From: Nothopassalora personata
Taxonomy: Eukaryota; Ascomycota; Dothideomycetes; Mycosphaerellales; Mycosphaerellaceae
Length of the DNA stretch: 64,000 nt
Assembly (NCBI GenBank): GCA_033816765.1
Contig: CM066295.1
Span: forward strand, 744,001 to 808,000
Direction of reading: 5' to 3'
This document shows, one piece after another, positions 25,473 through 33,270 of the stretch. Made by a program: the position numbers and the translations under genes. Within the stretch, counting starts at the first letter, position 1. Each line of letters starts with the position of its first letter. A model generated the notes under the pieces. It had not been told where the DNA came from. It saw nothing but the letters and a program-made list of their open reading frames with translations, and did not search any database.

Positions 25473-25881
25473 TGTTACGGTTCTGATCTGGGGCTGAAGG
25501 AAGCTAACCAATCAGACCTCCACAATTGGTGGGCGCTTCCGCCCGAGAAGTGCTCTCTCACCCGCAGGAATAAAACCAAGGAACCGAGAGAGCAACTGAA
25601 GTGATCTCCTTGATCTCGTTGATCTCGGTGATCTCGAGAGAGCATGGAGAGCATGGAGAGCACGGAGAGCAAACGCTCTATCTCCTTTGTATTTAGGAAC
25701 GCTAGAAACCCTTATGGTTCTGATGCGTTCAACTCATGTTACTATCTCACTGATTGGAATACAACTCTTATTCCTATCATTCATCTTCGCTCAGCTTGCT
25801 TCAGCCTCTCCAAAGAATAATACCGCCACGTGACTTGACTTATCTCTCTTTTGAGACTAGCCCTGGAACGAGACAATAACA
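25473..25881 (+). repeat. Family A0 5' LTR
   Basis: It begins TGTTACGG and ends AATAACA. U3 contains two adjacent arrays of 9-bp period: four TGATCTC units (25602, 25611, 25620, 25629) and four GAGAGC units (25638, 25647, 25656, 25665). A TATA-like TATTTA at 25690 lies about 35 bp before GCGTTCAA (25725), a plausible transcription start. It differs from the 3' LTR only near the end (gagac versus gagcc). Confidence 0.92.
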
Positions 25882-25898
25882 CTTTGAACGCCCTCAGG
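25882..25898 (+). promoter_or_regulatory. Primer binding site, possibly self-priming
   Basis: Only 17 bp separate the LTR from the gag ATG. They read ctttgaacgccctcagg. TTGAACGC is the reverse complement of GCGTTCAA in the LTR at 25725-25732, with a further CTGA match beyond a one-base gap. That LTR position is about 35 bp after a TATA-like box, where the transcript 5' end is expected. The arrangement fits the self-priming of Tf1-type chromoviruses. No obvious tRNA 3' end matches, but I could not search tRNAs. Confidence 0.45.
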
Positions 25899-27917
25899 AT
25901 GAGCGCTACTCAAGCAGCTGGTAGGGGAACACCCGCCCCCAGCGAAGCAGGAAGCATCCGCCGTGCGCCACCACAACAGACTACCACCACGAAGGACGAT
26001 GAGTCTGATGACGATGACGAGTCTACTCCAAGGAAGAACGACGTTAAGGCCGCCAAGCCAGACCTCTTCCATGGAGACAGAGCCAAGTTCGACGACTGGA
26101 TCAATCAGATGGATATGTATCTCATGTTCAACCCAGTCGATGCTAATAAGAGGACTATCTTCGCCATCACGTACCTTCGCGGAAGTGCGCAGAACTGGAT
26201 CAAACCTTACCTTAAGGAATACCTTGAAGGTATGGGACGATTAGACCCCACTGGAATGTTCAGGAGCTACACCCTTTTCAAAGAAAAGATGAAATCAATC
26301 TTTGGAACCTCGAACGAAGTCCAACAGGCCATACGAATTATTCAACACCTAAAGCAGAAGACGTCTACTTCAGAGTATGCCGCCAAATTCGAAGAATACG
26401 GACAAATCACCGGATGGGACCAGACGGCGTTGATGACTATGTTCCGACGTGGACTTAAGGACTCCGTCAAGGACGAGTTGATAAGACACGGGGGACGGAT
26501 CACCAACCTCGAAGAGCTAATGAAGGCGTCGATCAACATCGATGACCAGCTCTGGGAACGACACCAGGAGAAGAAATACGACTCCAAAGTAGGAGGAATA
26601 GCAGGATACGCTCCGGATCGCAGACCCTTAGGAGGATACGTTGCGAAGGGAGAATTCTCACGACAAAGCCAACCCTACTATGGACCACAGCCAATGGAAC
26701 TGGACGTTACCCAACGAGGACGGAAGATCGATAAGAGTAGGGGCCACGGAAAGCCCTTCAAAGGAAAAGGAAAACTCACATGTTATGCCTGTGGCAAGGA
26801 AGGCCACATGGCGCGAGATTGCCGCGGTAAAAATATGGTGCGCCGCGAGCAATTCAATATGATGCAACCCCGAACTAGTAAATCTGAGAGCAGCGTTGGA
26901 TCTCGAGGAGATACCGACTATACTCGGAGAGTGGAGGAGAGAGCTAGCAACAGAAACACGACGCCTCTCCTGGACCCCTCAGAAGGACGAGGAGGATACC
27001 ATGGGCAGCAAATGGTGGTCATTCCATTTGATGCGAAGAACCAACCACGACAGTTCAACATGATGACACGAAGAGTCGACTACGAGACCGAATCCGAGTC
27101 TCGAAATGGTCATGGAAGCCTTCATTGGCGATTCTGTTACCAAGACTCGTGTCAAATCCACTACGCCGCGAAATCAGGCGCAGGGTATTGGCCTCAGCAA
27201 CCACGAGGAACCCTAGGAGCGACGCATAGGCAAAACGCCACGCTCAGAGAAGTGGACATCGATGAATCCTACTTCAACGAAGATGGAAGCGATAAAGAAA
27301 ATCAGGACCCAGGATGGAACGGATCATGGTCACCAGAACCACAGGAAGAAAGTCAAGAAACCACCGGGCTAGATACCATCGAGGAAGAACAGGATCCGGA
27401 AGAATCCAGCGAAGAAGATTCCTCCGAAGGAGAAGAGAGCGACACTGACGGCGACAACGAACAACTTACCTTCACGGTAGATGCACCTAAAAAACTGTAC
27501 GACATGATCATCTACCTACAAAGAAGGCACGAGGAATTCCTACCTAAGATAGGTGGACGAAGGAGGCTACATTCCATTGAGTTTGACAAGACACTCGACA
27601 CCCTACGAGGCATGGCCTGGGGATACCCACTCATGGAAACAACCGAGAATCTAGCAACCACCGTTACAGAACGACCACCGATAGGAAGCCGAATAACAGG
27701 AACCGGATATCTTACACCGTCAGGAACATTTATATCGAATGAATTACGCAACATAGTGCAGCACGCACGCGCACTCTACTCAGAAACGCAGAAGATCCAG
27801 GAACGCAACAGACTACAAGTGTGGACACAGGGCAACGAGCTACAGGTTCTAGCCGAAGCCTCTAGGCACGAAGCACAGCGAACCACATACCATTCGGGAA
27901 AAGGATCAGCTCCCTAG
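25899..27917 (+). CDS. Gag polyprotein of family A Gypsy
   Basis: The capsid-nucleocapsid protein, 672 residues from the first ATG after the LTR (the frame is open further upstream inside the LTR, but only with a TTG). Residues about 48-228 form the Gypsy gag fold (retrotrans_gag), with the aromatic-rich block around WINQMDMYL and the F-x3-F-x2-YL type helices. Residues 295-308 form a CCHC zinc knuckle (C-x2-C-x4-H-x4-C) for RNA binding. A strongly acidic stretch lies near 495-520. The protein is long for a fungal Gypsy gag because of this C-terminal extension. The stop TAG is 2 nt before the pol ATG, and a GGGAAAA heptamer precedes it by 12 nt. It would assemble cytoplasmic virus-like particles. 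Confidence 0.93.
   Translation: MSATQAAGRGTPAPSEAGSIRRAPPQQTTTTKDDESDDDDESTPRKNDVKAAKPDLFHGDRAKFDDWINQMDMYLMFNPVDANKRTIFAITYLRGSAQNWIKPYLKEYLEGMGRLDPTGMFRSYTLFKEKMKSIFGTSNEVQQAIRIIQHLKQKTSTSEYAAKFEEYGQITGWDQTALMTMFRRGLKDSVKDELIRHGGRITNLEELMKASINIDDQLWERHQEKKYDSKVGGIAGYAPDRRPLGGYVAKGEFSRQSQPYYGPQPMELDVTQRGRKIDKSRGHGKPFKGKGKLTCYACGKEGHMARDCRGKNMVRREQFNMMQPRTSKSESSVGSRGDTDYTRRVEERASNRNTTPLLDPSEGRGGYHGQQMVVIPFDAKNQPRQFNMMTRRVDYETESESRNGHGSLHWRFCYQDSCQIHYAAKSGAGYWPQQPRGTLGATHRQNATLREVDIDESYFNEDGSDKENQDPGWNGSWSPEPQEESQETTGLDTIEEEQDPEESSEEDSSEGEESDTDGDNEQLTFTVDAPKKLYDMIIYLQRRHEEFLPKIGGRRRLHSIEFDKTLDTLRGMAWGYPLMETTENLATTVTERPPIGSRITGTGYLTPSGTFISNELRNIVQHARALYSETQKIQERNRLQVWTQGNELQVLAEASRHEAQRTTYHSGKGSAP
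27896..27902 (+). promoter_or_regulatory. Candidate -1 frameshift heptamer at the gag-pol junction
   Basis: The bases GGGAAAA are read in the gag phase as G GGA AAA, matching the X XXY YYZ pattern of -1 slippery sites. The pol phase is -1 relative to gag and is open from about 27866, overlapping gag by about 50 nt. A shift here would therefore join gag to pol. The heptamer is kept in the RIPed copy near 19722 and changed to GAGAAAA in the copy near 39661. The alternative is reinitiation at the ATG 2 nt after the gag stop (TAGGAATG). Confidence 0.45.
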
Positions 27918-27919
27918 GA

Positions 27920-30847
27920 ATGAGCGACCGGAGGGAGTTATGCAATATTCAGGCTCACGCATCGACATCAAACACAGTTTTCCAGACACAAGCAATCGTT
28001 AACGGACACAAGACTAGTGTCATGATCGACTCAGGAGCAGCGGGGAATTTTATCTCCGAGTCTTTCACAAGAAGAAACGGGTTAGCTACCCTAAAGAAGA
28101 AATGGGGTTACGAGTTGATCGCGGTAAACGGATCATCGTTACCTAGCGTGGAATGGGAGACGATACCATTGCCACTGGCTATCCAACAGCACCACGAGAA
28201 TATTACCTTGGATGTCACTGATATGGCCAGTCATGACATAGTATTAGGTATGCCTTGGTTGAGAAAGCACAATCCAGTAATCGACTGGAGAAGAGGAGTA
28301 CTCACATTTAGGGAATGCGATTGCGTTGTCGACATTCAGCCTGCGCAGTGGCAGCGTTCACTGGCAGATGAGGCAAGGAAACAGCTAAACGAGATACAGC
28401 TTGCGCCGAATAGAAGGACAGAAGAACCACCTTCGACCGGGACAGACACTGGCGTGGGGCCGCCGGGTCACGAAGTCACTGGAAGTGATGGAAGTAACGC
28501 ACCATCGAAGAATACTAACATCTCAGAGTTGAGTATTCCCAAGGAGTATCACAAGTGGTCGCGACTCTTTGAAGAGGAAAGAGGCAAAACCGCCTTACCT
28601 AAGCACCGCCCATGGGATCACAAGATCAACATTCAGCCAGGGAAAGAGCCTCCATGGGGACCCCTATATCAAATGTCTGAGAAAGAGCTACAGACCCTAC
28701 GAGAATGGCTGAAGGAGAAGCTAGCCAAAGGATGGATAAGAAGATCCACCTCAAGTGCAGGAACTCCATGCATGTTCGTTCCAAAAGCAAACGGGAAGTT
28801 ACGACTCGTACAAGACTACAGGAAGTTAAACGAGATCACGATCAAGAACCGATACCCGCTACCTAACATCGAAGAAGCACAAGACAGATTAACCGGATCA
28901 GACTGGTACACGAAGATTGACCTACGAGATGCCTTCTATGCTATACGAATGGCAGAAGGAGAAGAATGGAAAACCGCTTTCAGAACAAGATACGGACTTT
29001 ACGAATTCTTAGTTATGCCAATGGGATTAACCAACGCACCCGCATCCTGCCAGGACCTTGTCAACGAAACACTTAGAGACCTACTCGACGTATGCGTTAT
29101 CGCCTACATGGACGACATACTAGTCTACACGAAAGGATCCCTACAGGAACACATAAGACAAGTCCAGGACGTCTTCGAACGACTCACGCAATCAGGATTC
29201 AAGACGGCACCCGAGAAATGCGAATTCCACAAGAAAGAAGTCAAATTCTTAGGCTTCATTATTAGCACCACAGGGATAACGATCGACCCTGCGAAGACAC
29301 AGTCAATTAGAGAGTGGCCAGAACCGAAAACAGTCAAGGACGTACAATCATTCCTTGGACTAGCGAACTACAACCGGAAATTCATTAAGGACTACGCGAA
29401 AATAGCAGCACCAATGACGATGCTTACAAGAAAGGACGTCACCTGGAAATGGGGAAAAGAACAGATTGAAGCATTTAAGAAACTTAAGGAACAATGCGCT
29501 TCAGCCCCCACGCTTCGACTATTCGATGGTAGCAAGGAAGTCCACATCGAGACCGATGCGTCTGATATGGCAATAGGCGCATGTCTAACACAGACACACG
29601 ATGGGCAGAGACACCCAGTAGCCTATTACTCCCGGAAAATGACCACAGCGGAACAGAACTACGACATCCATGATAAAGAGCTTCTAGCCATTGTTGCTGC
29701 CATGCAACATTGGAGAGTATATGTCGAGGGCCCACCGAAGTTAACGATTCTTTCTGACCACAAGAATCTTACGTACTTCACGACGACGAAAGAACTTACC
29801 CGAAGGCAAGCCCGCTGGTCGGAGCTGCTAGGACAGTATAAGTTCGAAATCAAATATACTCCAGGACGAGAGAATGGCCGCGCCGACGCGCTAAGCCGAA
29901 GAAGCGACTACATGGAAGAAAAAGAACCAGTGCAACATAAGATATTAAAGACGAACCCCGACGGAAGTCTTAGTGCCAACACAAGAGAATTCAACAACAT
30001 CGTACGGATATTAGGCGACAGGAACGAACAATTCCCTATATCGCAAGGAAAATACCAAGTACCTAAGGATCGAGAAGAAGAATGCATACGACAACATCAC
30101 GACGGACCAACTTATGGACACCCTGGAACTTCAAAAACTATGGACCTAATACAGCGCAGTTTCTCCTTTCCACAGATGAGACTTAAGGTGTCACGCTACA
30201 TTAAACAATGCGTACACTGCCAACGAAACAAGGCTGCGAGACATGCAAAATACGGTCACCTACAGTTCAGGACACCACCGACGAAACCATGGGACGAAGT
30301 CACAATGGACTTTATTACGAAACTCCCACCGTCAAGAGATCAAGTTACGAAACAACCATACGACATGATACTAGTCATGGTTGATAGACTTACGAAATAC
30401 GCACACTTCATTCCTGCATCAGAAACGTACAATGCAGAGCAGCTCGGATACCTCGTACTGGATAGACTTATCCGATACCACGGATTCCCTCAAGCGTTTA
30501 TAACGGACAGAGACAAGCTATTCACATCAAACTACTGGAAGACGCTTATGGGAACGATCGGAATCAAACACAAGCTGTCAACAGCATATCATCCGGAGAC
30601 AGACGGACAAACCGAAAGGATGAATCAAACGCTAGAACAATACCTACGACACTACATCAACTATGCACAAGACAACTGGGTTTCATTACTGCCAATAGCG
30701 CAGATTGCACTAAACAACCACAAATCGGAGACAACTTCAACGACGCCATTTTATGCGAACTTTGGTAAAGATCCTAAAACTTTGGTAAAGATCCTAACCT
30801 ATTCGGAATACCTGGATCCCATCCACAGGCCGAGAGAGCAATCGTGA
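27920..30847 (+). CDS. Pol: protease, reverse transcriptase, RNase H, integrase (3' end frameshifted)
   Basis: The enzyme polyprotein of a chromovirus. The protease active site Asp-Ser-Gly is at residues 37-39. Reverse transcriptase has Tyr-Met-Asp-Asp at 396-399. RNase H begins with the catalytic Asp near 546. Integrase has the HHCC zinc finger (Cys 764 and 767) and D,D(35)E catalytic residues at about Asp797, Asp863 and Glu899. All catalytic motifs are intact. The ATG is 2 nt after the gag stop. The frame ends early because 20 bp are duplicated in tandem at 30758-30797. The natural continuation (GPY/F and chromodomain) follows in another frame up to 31356. Confidence 0.93.
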   Translation: MSDRRELCNIQAHASTSNTVFQTQAIVNGHKTSVMIDSGAAGNFISESFTRRNGLATLKKKWGYELIAVNGSSLPSVEWETIPLPLAIQQHHENITLDVTDMASHDIVLGMPWLRKHNPVIDWRRGVLTFRECDCVVDIQPAQWQRSLADEARKQLNEIQLAPNRRTEEPPSTGTDTGVGPPGHEVTGSDGSNAPSKNTNISELSIPKEYHKWSRLFEEERGKTALPKHRPWDHKINIQPGKEPPWGPLYQMSEKELQTLREWLKEKLAKGWIRRSTSSAGTPCMFVPKANGKLRLVQDYRKLNEITIKNRYPLPNIEEAQDRLTGSDWYTKIDLRDAFYAIRMAEGEEWKTAFRTRYGLYEFLVMPMGLTNAPASCQDLVNETLRDLLDVCVIAYMDDILVYTKGSLQEHIRQVQDVFERLTQSGFKTAPEKCEFHKKEVKFLGFIISTTGITIDPAKTQSIREWPEPKTVKDVQSFLGLANYNRKFIKDYAKIAAPMTMLTRKDVTWKWGKEQIEAFKKLKEQCASAPTLRLFDGSKEVHIETDASDMAIGACLTQTHDGQRHPVAYYSRKMTTAEQNYDIHDKELLAIVAAMQHWRVYVEGPPKLTILSDHKNLTYFTTTKELTRRQARWSELLGQYKFEIKYTPGRENGRADALSRRSDYMEEKEPVQHKILKTNPDGSLSANTREFNNIVRILGDRNEQFPISQGKYQVPKDREEECIRQHHDGPTYGHPGTSKTMDLIQRSFSFPQMRLKVSRYIKQCVHCQRNKAARHAKYGHLQFRTPPTKPWDEVTMDFITKLPPSRDQVTKQPYDMILVMVDRLTKYAHFIPASETYNAEQLGYLVLDRLIRYHGFPQAFITDRDKLFTSNYWKTLMGTIGIKHKLSTAYHPETDGQTERMNQTLEQYLRHYINYAQDNWVSLLPIAQIALNNHKSETTSTTPFYANFGKDPKTLVKILTYSEYLDPIHRPREQS
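30758..30797 (+). repeat. 20-bp tandem duplication that frameshifts pol
   Basis: The unit aactttggtaaagatcctaa occurs twice without a gap (30758-30777 and 30778-30797). The corresponding sites in the RIPed copies near 22580 and 42530 have one unit. Twenty bases change the phase by two and separate the integrase core from its C-terminal region. Confidence 0.95.
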
Positions 30848-31356
30848 CGACGGATACTCTTAAGGAAGTGCACAAAGAAACACGCAAGGCGATCGAAGAT
30901 GCACAACGAAAACTGTCTCAACAACGGCAGGACACGAGAAAAATGGCACCTCTGCTAAAAAAGGGGGATAAGGTCTATCTCCTCACAAAAAACTTGAGAA
31001 CAAGAAGACAGACCAAGAAACTGGATCACGTCAAGGTCGGACCATTTTTAATCGACAAAGTCGTAGGACCAGTTAACTATCGACTACGACTACCACCTGA
31101 CGCAAAAATCCACCCAGTCTTCCATATCTCTAAGCTGGAACCCGCAGACGCCAGAACACCTTGCCAAGAGAGCTTCCATTTCGAGCCGGAAGCAGAAAAC
31201 GAATTTGAAGTCGAAAAAATCCTAGATAAAAAGGGTCAGCGATACCTTATCAAATGGAAGGGATACGACGAATCAGAAAATACCTGGGAACCAAAAGAAA
31301 ACCTACGAAACTGTCAGCAGAAGATTCGGGAGTATCAAAACGGACGACTGGAGTAG
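30799..31356 (+). CDS. Pol C-terminus: integrase GPY/F domain and chromodomain (displaced frame)
   Basis: This is the C-terminal part of the integrase, out of phase with the upstream pol because of the duplication; it has no start of its own (the first usable codon is a GTG at 30844). It contains the GPF motif of the GPY/F domain, then 'HPVFHISKL', then a chromodomain in roughly the last 50 residues. The chromodomain has aromatic cage positions Phe, Trp and Tyr (in FEVEKI, KWKGY and NTWEP blocks). Chromodomains of this type target integration to histone H3 lysine 9 methylated chromatin, which suits the nesting seen here. The last four codons overlap the acceptor stem of the antisense tRNA-like gene. 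Confidence 0.9.
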   Translation, partial: LFGIPGSHPQAERAIVTTDTLKEVHKETRKAIEDAQRKLSQQRQDTRKMAPLLKKGDKVYLLTKNLRTRRQTKKLDHVKVGPFLIDKVVGPVNYRLRLPPDAKIHPVFHISKLEPADARTPCQESFHFEPEAENEFEVEKILDKKGQRYLIKWKGYDESENTWEPKENLRNCQQKIREYQNGRLE

Positions 31357-31418
31357 GAATCGAACCCACGACCTCAAGAGTGTAGACAGCTTGCGCTCTA
31401 CCACTGAGCTACCCAGCC
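31345..31418 (-). tRNA. tRNA-like gene, antisense, CTA at loop centre, enlarged anticodon arm
   Basis: The reverse complement folds as a cloverleaf of 74 nt including the discriminator G. Acceptor strands GGCTGGG and TCCAGTC pair over 7 bp. The D arm is GCTC-AGTGGTA-GAGC (box A TAGCTCAGTGG). The T arm is GTGGG-TTCGATT-CCTAC (box B GGTTCGATTCC). The variable loop is AGGTC. The anticodon arm is CAAGC-TGTCTACAC-TCTTG: 19 nt rather than 17, i.e. a 9-nt loop, with GTCTACA at its centre. Read conventionally this gives U33 and a CUA anticodon. A TTTT stretch (31337-31340 on the complement) lies 4 nt past the 3' end as a Pol III terminator. Transcription would run against pol. No CCA is encoded, as normal in eukaryotes. 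Confidence 0.7.
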
Positions 31419-31458
31419 GATTGATCAGAACAGGGACACAACTTACAAATAAATACCC

Positions 31459-32022
31459 TTACGAAGGAGACGGCTGAGCCACCGACGGCACCGTCTCGCC
31501 AGAAGGAGAAAGCCAGAAGTCGTCCGGAAGACCTTCGACAGCACTCCAGGTCCAAGGAGACAAGGACAGATTGGGAGCACTAGGATCCGCGTCTGCTACA
31601 GCGTACTCCTGCGCCCCTGGATCCTCGTCTAGCAACAACCGATCTTCCAACGAACGACCCTCCGCAACCTTCTGATCAACCGCATCCAATTGCTTACGAA
31701 GGCGCATTTCCTTTGCATGCGCTTCCATTAAGGCATCCTGCCTTTCACCAAGAATCCTCTTCGCGGTATCCAGTTCCTGCAACAATTTCTTCCGCTGAAG
31801 CGATAAGCGCTTCCACTCGCCCTCGGTTACCCTCGCATTGCAACTCTTCAGATTCCGCTGCCAGCACTCGGAACAGCGACCAGATGAGATGTGCACCTTG
31901 CACACACGGCCCTCCTTTTGACAAGAATCACACGGACGCATCGCGGTATCACCGTCACGAAAGATCTGCTGGGCTTTCTTCTTGCGGCGAGCGGTAGATT
32001 TGGATTGGGAGGAAAAAGACAT
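31459..32022 (-). CDS. Antisense Zn2Cys6-like and coiled-coil protein of family A Gypsy
   Basis: A 187-residue protein on the strand opposite to gag-pol, between the tRNA-like gene and the 3' LTR. A basic patch (RRKKK, residues 12-16) precedes six cysteines at 31, 34, 41, 50, 53 and 61. The spacing C-x2-C-x6-C-x8-C-x2-C-x7-C falls within the fungal Zn(II)2Cys6 consensus. Residues about 70-125 are a charged coiled coil, and the C-terminus is acidic and Ser/Pro-rich, like an activation domain. That layout is typical of a small fungal transcription factor. Homologous antisense frames occur at 43.3-43.8 kb and, in part, at 1-250 and 23.3-23.9 kb. Its role is unknown; self-regulation of the element is an inference. 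Confidence 0.7.
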   Translation of the reverse strand: MSFSSQSKSTARRKKKAQQIFRDGDTAMRPCDSCQKEGRVCKVHISSGRCSECWQRNLKSCNARVTEGEWKRLSLQRKKLLQELDTAKRILGERQDALMEAHAKEMRLRKQLDAVDQKVAEGRSLEDRLLLDEDPGAQEYAVADADPSAPNLSLSPWTWSAVEGLPDDFWLSPSGETVPSVAQPSPS

Positions 32023-32080
32023 CGTTGCGAGACACGAAAAGGAAGTACAAACATGACTTATGAAGCTCTGGGACAGAGCT

Positions 32081-32098
32081 AGGCTAAAAGGGGGATGG
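32081..32098 (+). promoter_or_regulatory. Polypurine tract before the 3' LTR
   Basis: The bases aggctaaaagggggatgg lie directly before the TGTTACGG of the 3' LTR. They are the plus-strand primer for reverse transcription. The same tract, with RIP changes, precedes the LTRs at 312, 23988 and 43866. Confidence 0.8.
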
Positions 32099-32507
32099 TG
32101 TTACGGTTCTGATCTGGGGCTGAAGGAAGCTAACCAATCAGACCTCCACAATTGGTGGGCGCTTCCGCCCGAGAAGTGCTCTCTCACCCGCAGGAATAAA
32201 ACCAAGGAACCGAGAGAGCAACTGAAGTGATCTCCTTGATCTCGTTGATCTCGGTGATCTCGAGAGAGCATGGAGAGCATGGAGAGCACGGAGAGCAAAC
32301 GCTCTATCTCCTTTGTATTTAGGAACGCTAGAAACCCTTATGGTTCTGATGCGTTCAACTCATGTTACTATCTCACTGATTGGAATACAACTCTTATTCC
32401 TATCATTCATCTTCGCTCAGCTTGCTTCAGCCTCTCCAAAGAATAATACCGCCACGTGACTTGACTTATCTCTCTTTTGAGACTAGCCCTGGAACGAGCC
32501 AATAACA
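32099..32507 (+). repeat. Family A0 3' LTR
   Basis: 409 bp, identical to 25473-25881 except one base near the end (gagcc versus gagac). It is followed by the ACTAC target duplication. The two 9-bp-period arrays in U3 are also present here. Confidence 0.93.
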
Positions 32508-33270
32508 ACTACGTACGAAGTATAGTAGGTAGCGTAGGTATATCTTAATATCTATACCTAGACGCCTAGCTAGTAATAACTTAGGGGTCTACGGCCCTAA
32601 CGCGCTAAACTTACGCTTTACTAGCGTATCTAGTACGCTAAGCGCGCTAGATATCTATAGTAGTACTAGTAATAGTATTAGTAGTACTAATATACCGCCT
32701 ATAAGGACCTCCTAGCGAAGTTAATCTTAGATAGCCTCTTTAGAAGCTATAGTAGTACTAGTAAGTTACTAAGTAGGAGCTAGTAAGGAGCTAGTAAGTT
32801 GCTAGTAGTACTAGTACGATACGCTATAAGAACGTAGTACGAGTAAGAGAAAGGAAAAGGGGGAAGAGGGTCCGCTTCTTAAACTCTCGAGTTAGTCGAC
32901 TAGATAACTATAACTTTAACTACTTATACCCTAATAACGATACGTACGTAATATGTAGGCAAATCGTATAGTAAAGGAACCTACGAGAAGTAGATAGAGT
33001 AACTATATAGAAACCTCCTAAAGCCGCGAGCTAAACGTAGCTTATTCTAGAAGGGGAGGTAGTTATAAGGGTAGCCTATAGCTAATCCTTTAATATAATA
33101 TACGGCTATACCCGGCTTAGTAAGCCGTACGTAACGCGTATATATATACTAAGCGACGCGTATAGCGTCTATAGAAGAAGGTAAGCTTTAGTTTATCTAT
33201 AATTAGAAGATCGTAGGTGTACTATATATTACGATATTACGATATTCTCTTATAGTCCTTATAGCTTCCT
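32508..33270 (+). mobile_element. RIPed retroelement remnant, right side of the 25.5-kb insertion
   Basis: The sequence continues the family D tail interrupted at 25472. No open frame remains. Around 33060-33160 (tacggctatacccggcttag) it matches the reverse complement of about 36700-36800, so part is a shared repeat or LTR in the other orientation. A family B pol begins abruptly at about 33270. I see no host gene or RNA gene here. Confidence 0.4.

Larger units (their letters stand above)
25473..32507 (+). mobile_element. Nearly intact, un-RIPed family A Gypsy chromovirus
   Basis: This 7035-bp Ty3/Gypsy element has 409-bp LTRs that differ at one base, flanked by ACTAC (25468-25472 and 32508-32512). 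Order: 5' LTR, primer site, gag, pol (protease, reverse transcriptase, RNase H, integrase), GPY/F and chromodomain, then an antisense tRNA-like gene, an antisense Zn-cluster/coiled-coil gene, purine tract and 3' LTR. CA and TG dinucleotides are abundant, so no RIP has acted on it. The only obvious lesion is a 20-bp tandem duplication in pol. It is young by LTR identity and probably non-autonomous as it stands. It sits inside a RIPed family D remnant. Confidence 0.95.

Noticed and set aside
25475..25672. 65-codon minus-strand frame, repeated at 32101-32298
   Set aside because: It is the antisense translation of the 9-bp LTR repeats and is identical in both LTRs. Its repeats (SMLSML, HRDQRDQ) reflect the tandem arrays, not a protein.
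25851..25898. Gag start at 25851 inside the LTR
   Set aside because: That codon is TTG and lies in U5. The ATG at 25899 follows the primer site and is the standard arrangement.
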